NCBI GenBank assembly: GCA_023105745.1
Contig: JALGQZ010000008.1
Coordinates: forward strand, 45,319,618 to 45,383,617
Direction: 5' to 3'
Length of the DNA stretch: 64,000 bases
Source: Austropuccinia psidii
Taxonomy: Eukaryota > Basidiomycota > Pucciniomycetes > Pucciniales > Sphaerophragmiaceae
This document shows, in pieces, positions 38,999 to 52,442 of this stretch. Within the stretch, counting starts at the first letter, position 1; every line of letters begins with the position of its first letter. Made by a program: the position numbers and the translations under genes. Below the pieces are notes generated by a model. The model saw nothing but the letters and a program-made list of their open reading frames with translations. It was not told where the DNA came from and searched no databases.

Positions 38999-40810
38999 TT
39001 TTAACCTTTGAGATATGAAAACATACCCAAAAAAGGTCACAAGAAATATTTGAAATAATTATACCTTTAAAAATAATTATCTTAAAATTATAAAACTGCT
39101 ATAAATAAACATAAATCATTAATTATTTCAGAAACCAATGTAACAACATGTGAAATAAATTGAACCATTGGATTACCCATGCAATGGAACACATAAGTAA
39201 ATTATGAAGCTAATCTCCAAAGTTAATACTTAGGGAATTAAGCTGAATATATGCACTTTTTTGGTTGATGCATATATTCATGGTTTTTAGCTAATATCTC
39301 TTGAAATATACAAGATAGAAAGATAAACCAAAAATAAAGTCACCACATAATTAATGTAAGAGGACAGATATGAGCTTTATTACACAAGCTGTAAACAAGG
39401 TTAAAACTTGTAATGGATTATTGATTAAAATCAATAGAGCTGTTGACCACTTTGTTGTGAAAGTGGTCCAAACTGAAAAAAAAGTAGACAGTCAGATTCT
39501 CATGGATCATACGTGAAGAATGAATTTCTTTATATCATAATATTCAAGTTATAACCCCCTGAAATCATGGTTTGAAGTTTAAAATAATGAGTTTCAACAG
39601 AAAAGATGAGCTACAAGAAAAAACATCAAAAATAGAGTTTTGATGATGTAATTAAATTCTCTTGGAAGTTAAATAAGGACATGCCAAGCTGTCAGAATTC
39701 AATCTCCAAATTTCTGTAGCATGTAAAACTTAAAGGTTATTAAGGAACAAAGTTTGAGCTTAATTTTGATCATTTATGATCACTCACTGTAATCTTAAAT
39801 TAAGTTGAACAGTCATATGAGTAATACAATTGCTGAATACTATTAGTTTATGATTAAAACTAATAAAATCCACACAATTTGGGGTTCTGCCAAGGCTTTG
39901 ACGTCATCAAACTTAGAGTTATAGTGATAAATCTAAATAATGGCGTAATAATGAGATAAGATGGTTTGATTATGATGTAATCATAATTAAACCTTAAAAT
40001 ACTGATCATTTCTGGCAGATACCATCAGTACCCGTCTACTAAAAGCCCACTGGACTCTAGGAGGGAGGTATTTACTATAAATGGAGCTCTTATTGCTCTA
40101 TTTTCCCACGAGACACATCAAAAACACTAAATTAATTAAATCAAAAAGGTAATTTCTGTATTCTTTATATATAAAACTATTATATTATCAAGGAACAAAG
40201 ATCATCCTTATTATAATCATCAATCTTGATGTTATTACATTGATTATTTAACTGTTTTTGCTTAAAAATTTCTTTAAACCAATTTCCACGTAAAAATCAA
40301 AGAATATTTGTAATTTCTCTATTTTTATATGTAAATACAGTTTTTATAGAGTGTATTTAAATTATTTTGGCGTAAAATCTTTCAGAACTATTATATTAAG
40401 TTTTAAAAGTAGGTTATTTTCTCTTTTACAATAATTTCTCTCTATTATTACTTTTTAAGAATTCTTATATTAATATAAATAGTATTTATATTAATAAATA
40501 ACTTTAATATTAGTAATATTATTGTTATTAATTGTTTTTTATTCATAAGAAACAGATTTTTACGCCTTTATTATTTGTTGGTAGCAATAATAAAGTGCTT
40601 TTAAATATATTAATTATTTTATATTGATATATTTGTTTATCATATTATTATATTTGTTTAATAATATAATTAAATTTTACGCCATAATTATGATAATTAT
40701 TCATCATTATAATAATTTTTATCCCATGTATTTTATTTATAAGGAAGTTCAGAGTAAAATAAGTAAAAAATTAGTAATTTTTACTTATTGTTCCATAGCC
40801 AAACCTTACA
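38999..40810 (+). repeat. 3' LTR of element A
   Basis: It has the same length and order of motifs as the 5' LTR. The first four bases are TTTT where the 5' LTR has TGTG, so the terminal dinucleotide is lost. TGACGTCA is at 39899-39906 and the hairpin at 39445-39468. Short frames inside, such as 40624-40839, are not genes. Confidence 0.95.
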
Positions 40811-40815
40811 GTACT

Positions 40816-42201
40816 TATGAGCATCAAGGTTCAGAATAAGAAAATTTAAACACTCAAAAGATTTTGGATTTACCAATACAGTGTTAGATAAAGGAATCTG
40901 AAGCCGTAAGCTCACAAAGCTGTGAGACATCTCCTGTGCCATTTCTGTGTATTCATACAGAATATTTATAGTTAAAATTTGTCAGTCCTCTGGAAAAATA
41001 AATCATTTCAATCAATGAAAAAAAATTACAAGACATACAAGCTTCTCTTCCTCCTCCTGGAGAATTTAGCCTCAGCTAATCTATTGAGTCCTTTATGAAT
41101 TGTACTCCATTCCTACTAAGAGTTAAATATCTTGAATAATTCAATCTCAGTATTTTCTTTCCCTCACCTGTTCAGGGGAGGTTTGGGGAGTATATTCTGA
41201 TTATCCCTTTTCATCCTGCTGAACATATTGCAGCAGTTGAGTTGGGCTTTTTCTGGTTGTGTCCTACTTTAGTATTGTTTATTTCTGCATTTAATCTTTC
41301 TTATACTAGAAATATGATTTATTTCCCTGAACTAATCAAGTATTCTTATTTTTTATTCTGAAACCTCAAAAAGTGAGTTCCAGGACCTTTTGACTTAGAA
41401 GAGCCCCTAAAACATTATATAAATTTATTCATAATTAATTCTAGAATTTTTCATTAAATAGCTCACTTTTCATTGAATACTTAATCAATTATGACTCCTT
41501 TCTGACTTATATAAAGCTAATTAAATATCTCAATCAACTATAATATAGCTAATTAATATCTCTGAAAAGTGATTATTTGTTTTATCTACTTTAATTAATT
41601 TCGGAAAAATATTTTTCTGCCTCTCAATTTCCTAATAAATAATTTGACTGTCTTCTTTTGATTGAAATACAAATTTAATAATATTCCAATTGGTTCAGCT
41701 ATTAATAATCAAGTGGTTTCTCAGGATATTATTCCCCTCCTTTACAAATGATGTTAGTTGATGGACCAATTTCATTAAGTAATTTATTGAGTGATTGTTT
41801 TTCTCAAGATGGTTATGGATTGATCAAGTTCCGCAAGAACTGATTCGAAATTGAATTTTATTGATAAATTTCTTAAATAGTGACTTTATTCATGATTTGA
41901 TGGCTTGAAATCAATTTGAATATTCTTCAAAGCTTTGAATCTGATCATAGGAATCTGATTTTATCATCATGCAACAGGATTATTAGTATGGATTGCATTA
42001 ATATATTCCAAATCACTAATCAAGATTTAATTAAGTTTATTCATTAATTCTAGTTTGACAATAATCAGATCTTACTTAATACAGAAAACCTCCAAATGGA
42101 TTTTATTCAAATTGCTGTTCAAAATAGCACCCAGCCAGAAAGAAATCCCTCCAATACATAAAACCCTTCTGACTCCTACAGACAGAGTCTTTCTTGAATA
42201 C
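40816..42201. other. AT-rich spacer between the two retrotransposons
   Basis: No gene, repeat or element end is recognisable other than the LTR borders on each side. Confidence 0.5.
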
Positions 42202-44108
42202 TGTGAGGCTTGAGGTATATTTTACATACCAAAATAGGCCACAGTTATCTTAAGAATAAATTCCAAATTATGCATAACCCATAAGTCATGCATATATTCA
42301 AAATTCATCATTTTTAATTTCAGAAAAGATGAATAACTTTTTATTGAGTAGGTAAAGACATGGATTTAAGGCCAGATTTGGACTCTGCACAGAAATTCAC
42401 CTAGGGTAGCTTGATAGAGTGAATAAGCTCAAATTAACTCTTTGAGGTGGTAATATGGGAAATACTTCAATACCACATAAAAGATCCATGATAATTTTTG
42501 TTTTTCTCTATTTCACGCCAAAATAATGGGAATGTGAGAAATCCCAGGTTACATATACACTGAGAATGGTGTTCTGCATGTTTTGGGCACTTAATATTAT
42601 GGTATCCTTACATGCACTTTTTGTACACCCATAGTGGACATCTCACCTGAAGCTTAAAATTCTATTTTAACGTGAAAAATAGGCAAGGAGGACAAAAGAC
42701 ATGAAAGAGAGCCAGGGTACCCAACTTCTGAGGCCTCTGAGGCATGGACAGCTCCAAAGCTTGGATCCATGGCTGATCTTGACCCAATTAATAAACTAAA
42801 ACCTTTTAGGAACTTTGTTACCATGTCAAAACATCATTAACTCATAAGATAATTGCAAATAAGCTGCTATTTTGATGTGCCAAGGAGGTAAAGAGCAACT
42901 TAGACTCTTGTAAAAATGTCAATTCTTAATTAATTTCCATGGATAAACCCCAAAAGAGTAATTAAAACCCTTTTTGGACTAGTATCAATTGATTTAGCTC
43001 ATAGCAACAAGTCATAGACTGCTATTTGCAATTCTACATAGAAATGAGGTAAAAACTTCAAAAATTCATTAAAAATACAATCCTTGATTAATATTTCTGA
43101 GACTTTCAGGACCAATTGAGAACGGTATAATTCATATAAAAACCAAGAATAATTATACTTTTATAAGTAAAATTGAAAGTTTTACTTACAGTCCAATTTT
43201 GAGGATTCCACATGAAACACAGAATCTTTAAAAATTTACAGAAAATACATTCTGTGATCAAATTTACAAAAAAATTGATACCTTTGAGAAATCAATGATT
43301 ATTTTGGAATAAAAGAATATTTACAAGTGTTACTCCTTTTATTCTTAGCCATATTGGGGTTGGTAGTCATGTAAAAGCATCAATTAAGTAATTATGATAA
43401 TCTTACATGACAACCAATGATGCAATCAATAATCCAAAAAGGTTTATTGTTTTCTCACTCACTGGTTTTTCAGTTTGCTCCATGGCATTTCTCTGTGAGC
43501 TGTTGTTGACTTAAAAGAGGGCTCCTCTTGCTGTTTTTTCCAATTATCATCACATTATTCGTTTATATCATTGTTACCAACAAGTAAGTATTAGTTAAAA
43601 CTTTTCTTAAGTGTTTTATTATTTCAGAATCAATAAGAAAGACGTGAAATCATAGCAATCAACTATATATTGTTTTAATCCTGCTATAAATCATTTTTAT
43701 CCCCTAAATCCACAATTCTACGTCAAATTTCTCTACTTATATCTTTCAATAAGCTCTTTGGAGTATTAGTGAGTCATTTATCTTAATTCTTAAAGTTTTT
43801 CTCTAGTATTAGTTTTCTTCAAGGATTATCTTTATAATTATTCTTGAAAAAGATAATTATATATTAAAATAATTTTATCACTTTAATAAAAGAAGTTTTT
43901 ATTATTAAAATTCTTCTTGTAATTGATTCTTGTAGACAATTACTGCTCACTGTTATAATAAATAGTAGTGTATAACACGTGAAAGAAATAATTATTTAAT
44001 TATTTAATTGTGGTTATAATAATTCTTTATTGTTATATCTCATAAGCACAGTCATAGTACTGTGGACTAATAGTAATATTATTAACAGTTTCATATACAC
44101 ATCATACA
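42202..44108 (+). repeat. 5' LTR of element B
   Basis: About 1.9 kb, from TGTGAGGCTTGAGG to ATCATACA. It aligns along its whole length with 50550-52442. A TATA-poor promoter-like block (TTAAAAGAGGGCTCC, about 43511) sits where LTR A has its TATA box. ACGTG cores recur (for example AACGTGAAAAATAGG near 42669), some differing between the LTRs by C-to-T or G-to-A at CpG. Confidence 0.93.
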
Positions 44109-44110
44109 TT

Positions 44111-44126
44111 TGGCGGCCTGGCTGTG
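44111..44126 (+). other. Primer binding site candidate, element B
   Basis: TGGCGGCCTGGCTGTG starts two bases after the LTR, as in element A. The partial copy downstream has CGGCGGCC there (52445), with the first base changed. Confidence 0.5.
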
Positions 44127-44644
44127 TTTCTTGAACCTTGTACCCTTAACTAATATATTTTTAAGTTCTAAAATATATTAACTTGATAATATTTTTTTCT
44201 TTCAATTTGAAGTTAAAATGATTTTTATTTTTGAAATTGTCTTAAATTCTTTTTCATTGAGGAATTTGGTTTAATTTTATACTGTTTTTACACGTGTCTT
44301 TTTCACATCCAAAAACTTATACACTTATTATTTGAGTTACTGTGAATTAATTTTGATTCAAAATATTAAATTTCAATTTTTTTTCTTTGTAAAGGAGAAT
44401 TTCTCTTAATATTAAAAAAAATAAAAAACTTATAAAAAATCCTTAAAAATATTTTAAAAAAGTATAAAAAATAATTTTTTCTCTTTTATAATTTTTTTTA
44501 GTGTCTTTAATCAAATACTGTGCAGCTGGTAACAGACTCAGTAAGAGATATATTAACAGCCCAGAATCTGAAGAGAGTATTTAAGTGCAAATGCTAAAAG
44601 AGGATTTATATTTAACTATGAAAAAGCTAAATTACCACCAAAAT

Positions 44645-44710
44645 GTGTGTGTTTTATCTTTATATCTTCACTCTTTATCTTATAATTGACATGAAAATGG
44701 TGCATACCAG
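44645..44710 (+). other. Putative leader intron, element B
   Basis: GTGTGTG at 44645 to ACCAG at 44710 (66 bp), with TTGACA as a possible branch motif. The acceptor lies 29-30 bases before the ATG at 44740, matching element A and the partial copy (52993-53058). Confidence 0.45.
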
Positions 44711-44739
44711 AAATTGAAGCAACTATTCAGTCCAACCAG

Positions 44740-45463
44740 ATGGATGTGGACAAGGAAGAGGCAAGACCAAATCCAGAAGTGCCAAGTCTTCCTCAAGAAA
44801 GACACATTTGGCGGATGCCAGAGTTGCCCCCCATTCCCCAAGGTCTGTACCCACAAACGTTGATGCAAATTCTGAATCTGAACTTATTCATGATAATATC
44901 TTTAGGGCTGAACCAATTCCAAGTGGCAGCAATAGAAATTTATCAATTCCAATAAAAAAATTGGTTCAGAGCAGCCAAAGAAGAGGTGTGGGAAATATGC
45001 CCAAGACTTTGTCAGGGGGCCATGAACTCCTACTTACACATCAAGAGCTTTCTGGGTCAGGAGAAGACCATAGAACCCTTGGGAGGTTGGAGCCCTTTGT
45101 CTTGCAAAGACAAGGTCAAGAAGATAAAGAATTGGTTGAAGAACCAAAGTCTTTTATTCATAGACCAGAAGAAGCAACTGGAAATGACTCCAGCTTTGGA
45201 GACCGAGGCCCCAGTGGCGTCTACCATCTCCAGAAGTGTCCAAGGACAAGCCCAAAGGACCTCAGAAGAAGCAGAGAAGTCCCAAGAACCATCAGGGAAA
45301 GGTCAAAGCCAAAGCCAATTGTCACAGACCTTACCCACAAGGGTACAGGATCCCCAAATTGGAGCCTTCAGCCATGGATAGTGTATCCAACATGGCCAGG
45401 ACTCTGATGAAATTCACAGCCAAGGAGCAGGAAAGGATGAACAGAACATTTCCAAGAAAATAA
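44740..45463 (+). pseudogene. ORF-A of element B, broken, with overlapping gag frame
   Basis: The ORF-A reading begins MDVDKEEARPN at 44740, has a TAA at 44953-44955, continues through MNSYLHIKSF to EAPVAST near 45225, and then carries on one frame over through YRIPKLEPSAMDSV and NMARTLM to the stop at 45463. The same +1 jump occurs in the partial copy, so an indel near 45225-45240 is older than the duplication. The gag frame is also open across this stretch: first as a 200-codon frame at 44808-45407 (MADARVAPHSP, later LLLTHQELSGSG), then in the frame that leads into Gag (QNISKKIIDEI at about 45448). Between A and B the ORF-A reading is visibly more similar than the gag reading. Confidence 0.6.
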
Positions 45464-48400
45464 TAGATGAAATACATTCTGTTCAATCTAATATTGAAGT
45501 AGCACTTGGTAAATTTGGTGCAAAGATAAATAAAATTACATCAGATATGACTGAATTGAAAAGAAATGACAAAAAGCATACCCAATGGTACCAATAGAGA
45601 AATGTTAGACTTGATTCAATTATCAATACATGTGACAGCATTGAGAGTAAATGTCAAGTTCAAAATGATGAGATGGAAGATATTTCCATTTTTAACATTA
45701 ATGATCAGCTTGAAATTCTGAAAGATCATATCTTAGAAATAGCTGAAAATACCAATCAGTTTGCTACACATTTAGCAAAAAGTGACAGTGAAAGGGTGAA
45801 ATTAAAGAATGAAATCATTGAAAATGTGGAACAAATTCATAAGAATTATGATCCACATATGCCAAGACACTCTACACATTTGACTGAAGAAAAACATTCT
45901 GTTAAAGGAAGTTTTACCCCACTTTTAGGAGAAAATGTTATCTCTTCAAAAGATATTCCCAAATTGGAAGAATGGCCAACATTCTCTGGTGAAGGTGAAT
46001 ACAACCATATTGAGCTCATCATAATCATTGATATGTTGCAAGAAGACTTTAACATACCTGATGAAATCATAGTGAAAAAATTACACTGTCTGTTTACTAG
46101 AACTGCAAAGAAATGGTATTACAAGATGAGAATAGATCATGGGAAACATGATTGGTCTTGGTGGAAATCTGAAGTGATTACCACATGGGCCAATAATTCT
46201 TGGAGGTTTAAAATGGAAAATGCTTTTGAAAATGCCATTTTTAACTCAGAGAAGGAGAAATCACTTACTTGGTTCTTCAAGCAAAAAAGACAGATTATCT
46301 GCTTTGAACTAAGATATGTCTGACACTATGAGTAATATGAAAATATTAAGAAAGTGCAGAGGAGAACTGGAAAATGCTATCAAGAGCATATGTGTAGAGC
46401 CCTGTTCAACAGAGGACTACATTAATGCAATGGAAGATATCATTACCAGAAAAAGAATTGGTAAGACTTGTACTAAAATCCCTATGGAATCCAAGATGAT
46501 CTCAAAGATTCCCAGAGAAGAAAGAAGACCAGAAAAACCTGTCTTGAAGTGTCATAAATGTGGAAGCACTTCATATTTAGCCAACACTTGCACCAAAAAG
46601 GCCAAAATCAATGAAGTTCAAGTCATTGAAGAAGTTCAGTTTACTGAAGAGAAAGAAGAATGTGATCAAGATTCTGCAGTCTCTGAGGATACACCAGTGG
46701 AGGACAATCCCATTGAAAACATTACAGCTTTCTTTGAGGTCACAGAAGTCCATACCCACTTGCCACAGTACAGTGAGGATTGCTGCAACCTGATAAATAT
46801 CCAAGATGCCAGAATGTGTAAGACCAAGCCTGCTAGAGGAAAAGCCTATACTGCTGGAGCATTCTGTATCACATCAGATTTGATGAATGATATTGAAGCC
46901 AAAGTAAATTTGGATACAGGGGTATTTTGCACTTGTGTAGGCAAAGATTATCTCCAAGTTATACTTCCTGAATGGAAAAACCATCTATTACCAATAGAAG
47001 GTGTGCAATTTAGTAGTGCCAGTAAGAATATGTACCCTTTTGGCATATTGGACACTAATATTGTGTTCCCACACCCTGCAGGAAGCATAAGAATGAACAC
47101 AGAGATAGTAGCAATGGACAATTGCACATCTCAACATATCATCCTTGGAAATGATTACTTGAATATTTATGGTATTTACATCAAAAACTATAAAGACAGA
47201 TATTCTACAATTGGGGAAAAAAAAGACAAAAATTTGCTTTTTACAATGTGCCAAAACAAATTTCAATAGTATCTTCTAAAAAAGATACTTATACAGAAGA
47301 ATTTGTGGCTAATCAACTTGTTGAAGCACAAATTAATCCATCATTGTCAAAAGATGAGGAATGAACTTATTGACGTGTTATATAAATACAATAATTCATT
47401 TGCCTCTGATAATAAACCATTAGGTGCTATAAAAGGACATGAAGTTGATATTAATCTTAATATTGGCAGACCATATCCTCCAGTACTTAGAAGATAAGCT
47501 TATCCAGCCAGTCACAGAGCTAGAGAAGCCTTGGAAAAACATATCTAAGAGTTAATCCAACTTGGTGTAATAAGGAAATTAGGCCATAATGAGGAAGTTG
47601 AAGTGAAAACACCTGTTATTATTGATTGGAATAATGATAAGTCAAGAATGGTTGGAGATTTTAGAGCATTTAATACCTACACAGTTCCAGATAGGTATTC
47701 AATTCCTAGAATTAAAGAAACCTTTACCCAATTGTCTAAAGCCAAGTATATAACATCAATGGATGCATTGAAAGGCTTTCACCAAGATGTTTTGATGCCC
47801 AAAGCTAAGAAATTACTTAGAATTATCACTTACTGTGGTATTTATGAGTATCTTAGAATTCCATTTGGTATTAAAAATGCACCATCTCATTATCAAAGAA
47901 TGATGAATACCATCTTCCCCACAGAATTATCTGAAGGATGGCTTATCATTTATATTGATTATATCATCATATTTTCTGATTCATGGTCTTTGCACCTTGA
48001 AAGACTTGCAAGAGTACTTGACAAAGTTGAAGAGGTGAATATGAAAGTTTCACTAAAGAAATGCAATTTTGGTTTTGAAGAACTCAAAGCATTGGGACAT
48101 GTTGTTTCTGGTTTAAGCTTGGGTATTGACAAAAACAAAGTAGCAGCAGTGTTACTTAAACCAATACCCCAGAATAAAAAGGAAATGATGTATTTTCTTG
48201 GATTTGCCAGTTATTATAGGCAACACTTGAAAGACTTTGCAATTCTTGCCAAGTCACTCTATAGAATCTGTGATCAACAGACTGTATTTGAGATGACACA
48301 GGAGAGAATTAAAGCTTATGAGAAGATAAAGAAAGCTCTTACAGAAGCACCTTTACTCCTCATGCCTGACTGGGAAATATACCTTTAAAATTGTACATTG

Positions 48401-50405
48401 ATGCATGTGGAGATGGATTAGGAGCAGCCCTACATCAAGTCCAGATTATTGATGACAAACCTACAGAAGGACCAGTTTGCTATATCTCAAGACAAATCAA
48501 ACCAACAGAAGCCTGATATGGTGCAAGCCAAATGGATTGCCTATGTTTGGTATGAGCACTTGAGAAATTACACTATAATCTTGATGGCAGTGTTTTTGAA
48601 GTGATAACTGACTGTAATGCCGTGAAATCACTTCTTAACATGAAAACTCCCAACAGACATATGTTGAGATGGAAAATAGCCATTAAAGAATATAGAGGAA
48701 ACATGACTGTAGTTCATAAAGAAGGAAACATTTACAAGAATGCTGATGGACTTAGCAGGTGGGCACTAGCCAACACTCCTGATAACCCAGCTTATGTACC
48801 TTTGGAAGCTGAACCACAAATTGCAATTGAAGGAATTAACATAACTGATATTGGGACTGAATTGTTTGAAGAAGTCAGAGAATCTTGTAAGAAAGACAAT
48901 AATTGCTATGTCTTGAATTCTTTATTAGATAAAGACTGCAAAGATAAATCTTTAGTCAATAAACTGGATGAATTTTGGAAAAATTCCTATTCTGAAGGAA
49001 GATTTCACTTGTTTGATGGGATTATTTACCACAGAACCAAACATAATTGTGTAATGACATTATGTAGCAGATTGCTTATAAATACCATTCTTCATGAATT
49101 CCATGATAACATATACTCTGGACACCTATCAGAAGACAGAAAACTTGAAAAAGTGAAGAACTGTGCATGGTGGACATCTTGGAGAAAAGAAACCACTGAA
49201 TATTGCCATACCTGTGACAGATGTCAAAAGGCAAACAGGAGTACAGGCAAGAAATTTGGACTTATGATCCATATTCAAGAGCCAAAATCCCCTTTGGAAG
49301 TTGTTCACATGGATTGGGTCACAGCACTTCCTCCAAGTGGTGACAAAAGTTATAATGCTTGTTTAGTCATTGTAGACAGATATAGCAAGACTCCCATATT
49401 CTTACCATGTCATAAAGATGACACAGCTATGGGTACAGCTCTTCTTCTATGGAGTAGAGTTTTTTCTCATACAGAATTATTTAAGAATATTATAGGTGAC
49501 AGAGATCCCAAGCTCACATCTGCACTTTGGACCAATCTTCATAGATTGTTTGGGACTAAGCTATCATTCTCTACAGCATATCACCCTCAAACAGATGGGC
49601 TAGCAGGAAGAATGATTCAAACTTTAGAAGACATGATCATGAGATTCTGTGCTTATGGATTAGAATTTAAAGAATCAGATGGCTTTACCCATGACTGTTT
49701 CACTCTTATACCTGCATTAGAATTGGAATATAAGATATCAGTCCATTCTTCCACAGGTCAAACTCCTGCTATGTTAGAAAAAGGATGGAATCCAAGACTC
49801 CCAGCAGAAGCACTGAGGAAAAACTTGATTGAAATTCATTCTAAAGCTTCCAGCTTCAAGATAATGCTTGATAAAGTAAAACATCATGCAAAAAAAATAT
49901 GAATGATGCTTTTGATTGTGCAAAACAGAAGTGGGACAAGAGTCACAAAGTACCAGACTTCAAAGTAGGGGACTTAGTTCTAGTTTCAACCTTGAATTTT
50001 AATAATATCAAAGGCCCAAAGAAACTTAAAGATTCTTATGTAGGACCTTTTGTTATTGTTGCCTTGCATGGAACCAATGCAGTTCAAGTGGAATTGAGTG
50101 GTGAATTGGAAAATAAACATCCCACTTTTCCAGTCAGCTTGATAAAACCTTATCAACCAGCTGACAAAGAATTGTTTCCTTTGAGGAACCCAACTCCTTT
50201 GACTGTACCACCAGTGGAACAGAATTAATACAAAAAGATAAAGCAAGTCATTAAAGGAAGGAGATTTAGGGGTAAAAATCAAAGAGAATATCTTGTCAGA
50301 TATAGAAACCCAGTACATGAAGAGGAATGGCTGGCAGAATCAGAAATACCTGACTCAGATAAACTCTTAAGAAGATTTAAACCAGAAAGAAGGCCAAAGG
50401 CCTGA
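45382..50405 (+). pseudogene. Gag-Pol of element B, frameshifted and with lost catalytic residues
   Basis: It has the same domains as element A. Changes seen: zinc knuckle His to Tyr (46574-46576), protease DTGA to DTGV (46913-46924), reverse transcriptase YIDD to YIDY (47951-47962), RNase H Glu to Asp near 48533, and integrase DDE Glu to Gly (49606-49608). Frameshifts: one extra A in the run at 46283-46288, two extra bases near 48378-48382, and one near 49890-49900. Premature stops include 45379, 45595, about 46309, 47267, about 47495, about 47546, TGA codons near 48514 and 48554, and TAA at 50226. The chromodomain-like tail (EYLVRY, EEEWLAESE, KLLRRF) ends with the natural TGA at 50403-50405. 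The element cannot supply its own enzymes. Confidence 0.92.
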
Positions 50406-50511
50406 ATATGTCTATAAATGTGCTTTAAATTACTTGATCTGAGTAATGTAAAGAGGTTGGACAGTGGACATTAACCACCTTTGGGCCTTTTTTCTTCTTT
50501 ATACCATTGAT

Positions 50512-50549
50512 AAAATTGTAGTACAATTTTATTTCTTGGTGGGAGGGAA
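50512..50549 (+). other. Palindrome and polypurine tract, element B
   Basis: AAAATTGTA and TACAATTTT (50512-50530) form a perfect 9-bp inverted repeat around one G. It is followed by the polypurine tract GGTGGGAGGGAA (50538-50549), which abuts the LTR. The palindrome is not present in element A. Confidence 0.65.
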
Positions 50550-52442
50550 TGTGAGCCTTGAGGTATATTTTACATACCCAAATAGGCCACAATTATCTTA
50601 AGAAAAAATTCTGAATTATGAATAACCCATAAGTCATGCATATATTCAAAATTCATCATTTTTGATTTCAGAGAAGATGAATAACTTTTTGTTTAGTAGG
50701 TAAATCCATTGATTTAAGGCAAGATTTGGATTCTACACAGAAATTCACCTAGGGTAGCTTCATAGAGTGAATAATCTCAAATTAACTCTTTGAGGTGGTA
50801 ATATGGAAAATAGCTCAATACCACATAAAAGATCCATTAAAATTTTTGTTTTTCTCTATTTCACTCCAAAATAATGGCAATGTGAGAAAGCTCCTGTTAC
50901 ATATACACTAAGAATAGTGTTATGTATGCTTTCGGCACTTAATATTATGGTATTTGTACATGCACGTTTGGTACACCCATAGTGGATATCTCACTTGAAG
51001 CTTAAATTTCTATGTTGACGTGAAAAATAGGCAAGGGGGACAAAAGACATCAAAGAGAGCCAGGGTACCCAATTTCTCAGGCCTCTGAGGAATGGAAAGC
51101 TCCAAGGCTGATCTTGGCCCAATTAGTAAACTAAAACCCTTTGGGAACCTGGTTACCATGTTACAACTACAGTAAATCATAACAAAATAGCAAATAACCT
51201 GCTATTTTGACGTGCCAAGGAGGTAAAGAGCAACTTAGACTCCTGTAACCATGTAAATTCTTAATGACTTTCCATGGATAAACCCTAAAAAAGTAATCAA
51301 AACCCTTTCTGGACTAGTATCCATTGATTTACCCCATAGCAACCAGTCATAGACTGCTATTTGCAATTCTACATAGAAGTGAGGTAAAAACTTCAAAAAT
51401 TCATTCAAAATACAATTCTTGATGAATCTTTCTGAGACTTTCAGGACCAATTGAGACCTGTAGAATTATTATAAAAACCAAAAAGAATTATACCTTTATA
51501 TGTAAAATTCAAAGTTTTACTTTCAGTCCAATTTTGAGGATCCACATGAAACACAGAATCTTTAAAAATTTACAGAAAATACATTCTGTGATCAAATTTC
51601 CAAAAACATTGATAACCTTGAGAAATAAATGATTATTTTGGAATAAAAGAATATTTACAAGTGTTACTCCTTTTATTCTTAGCCATATTGGGGTTGGTAG
51701 TCACGTAAAAGCATCAATTAAGTAATTATGATAATCTTACATGACAACAAATGATGCAATCAATAATCCAAAAAGGTTTATTGTTTTCTCACTCACTGGT
51801 TTTTCAGTTTGCTCCATGGCATTTCTCTGTGAGCTGTTGTTGACTTAAAAGAGGGCTCCTCTTGCTGTTTTTTCCAATTATCATCACATTATTCGTTTAT
51901 ATCATTGTTACCAACAAGTAAGTATTAGTTAAAACTTTTCTTAAGTGTTTTATTCTTTCAGAATCAATCAGAAAGACGTGAAATCATAGAAACCAACTAT
52001 ATATAGTTTTAATCCTGCTATGAATGATTTTGATCCCTTAAATCCACAATTCTACATCAAATTTCTCTACTTATATCTTTCAATAAGTTCTTTGGAGTAT
52101 TAGTGAGTCAATTATCTTAATTCTTAAATTTTTTCTCTAGTATTAGTTTTCTTCAAGGATTATCTTTATAACTATTCTTGAAAAAGATAATTATATATTA
52201 AAATAATTTTATTATTTTAATAAAAGAAGTTTTTATTATTAAAATTCTTCTTGTAATTGATTCTTGTAGACAATTACTGCTCACTGTTATAATAAATAGT
52301 AGTGTATAACACGTGAAAGAAATAATTATTTAATTATTTAATTGTGGTTATAATAATTCTTTATTATTATATCTCATAAGAACAGTCATAGTACTGTGGA
52401 CTAATAGTAATATTATCAACAGTTTCATAGAAACATCATACA
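50550..52442 (+). repeat. Middle (3') LTR of element B
   Basis: It is about 1893 bp and near-identical in order to the LTR at 42202. It serves both as the 3' LTR of element B and as the 5' LTR of the partial internal region that follows. Confidence 0.93.

Larger units (their letters stand above)
30583..40810 (+). mobile_element. Ty3/gypsy LTR retrotransposon A, full length, decayed
   Basis: Two 1812-bp LTRs (30583-32394 and 38999-40810) flank an internal region with leader, ORF-A, Gag, protease, reverse transcriptase, RNase H, integrase and a chromodomain-like tail, in the Ty3/gypsy order (integrase after RNase H). The flanking pentamers GTGCT (30578-30582) and GTACT (40811-40815) look like a target-site duplication with one substitution. 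The LTRs differ at visible positions throughout, so the insertion is not recent. Gag-pol has seven premature stops, so the copy is not autonomous. Confidence 0.95.
42202..52442 (+). mobile_element. Ty3/gypsy LTR retrotransposon B
   Basis: It is a relative of element A with LTRs at 42202-44108 and 50550-52442, starting TGTGAG and ending CATACA or CATA-CA. The internal order is the same: leader with putative intron, ORF-A, Gag-Pol and chromodomain-like tail. Immediately after the right LTR a second internal region begins, so no target duplication can be read at that side; the five bases on the left are AATAC. Gag-Pol has frameshifts, stops and lost catalytic residues. Confidence 0.95.

Noticed and set aside
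30583..40810. Element A as a recent, active insertion
   Set aside because: The LTRs differ at many positions, the target duplication has a mismatch, the 3' LTR has lost its TG end, and gag-pol has seven stops.
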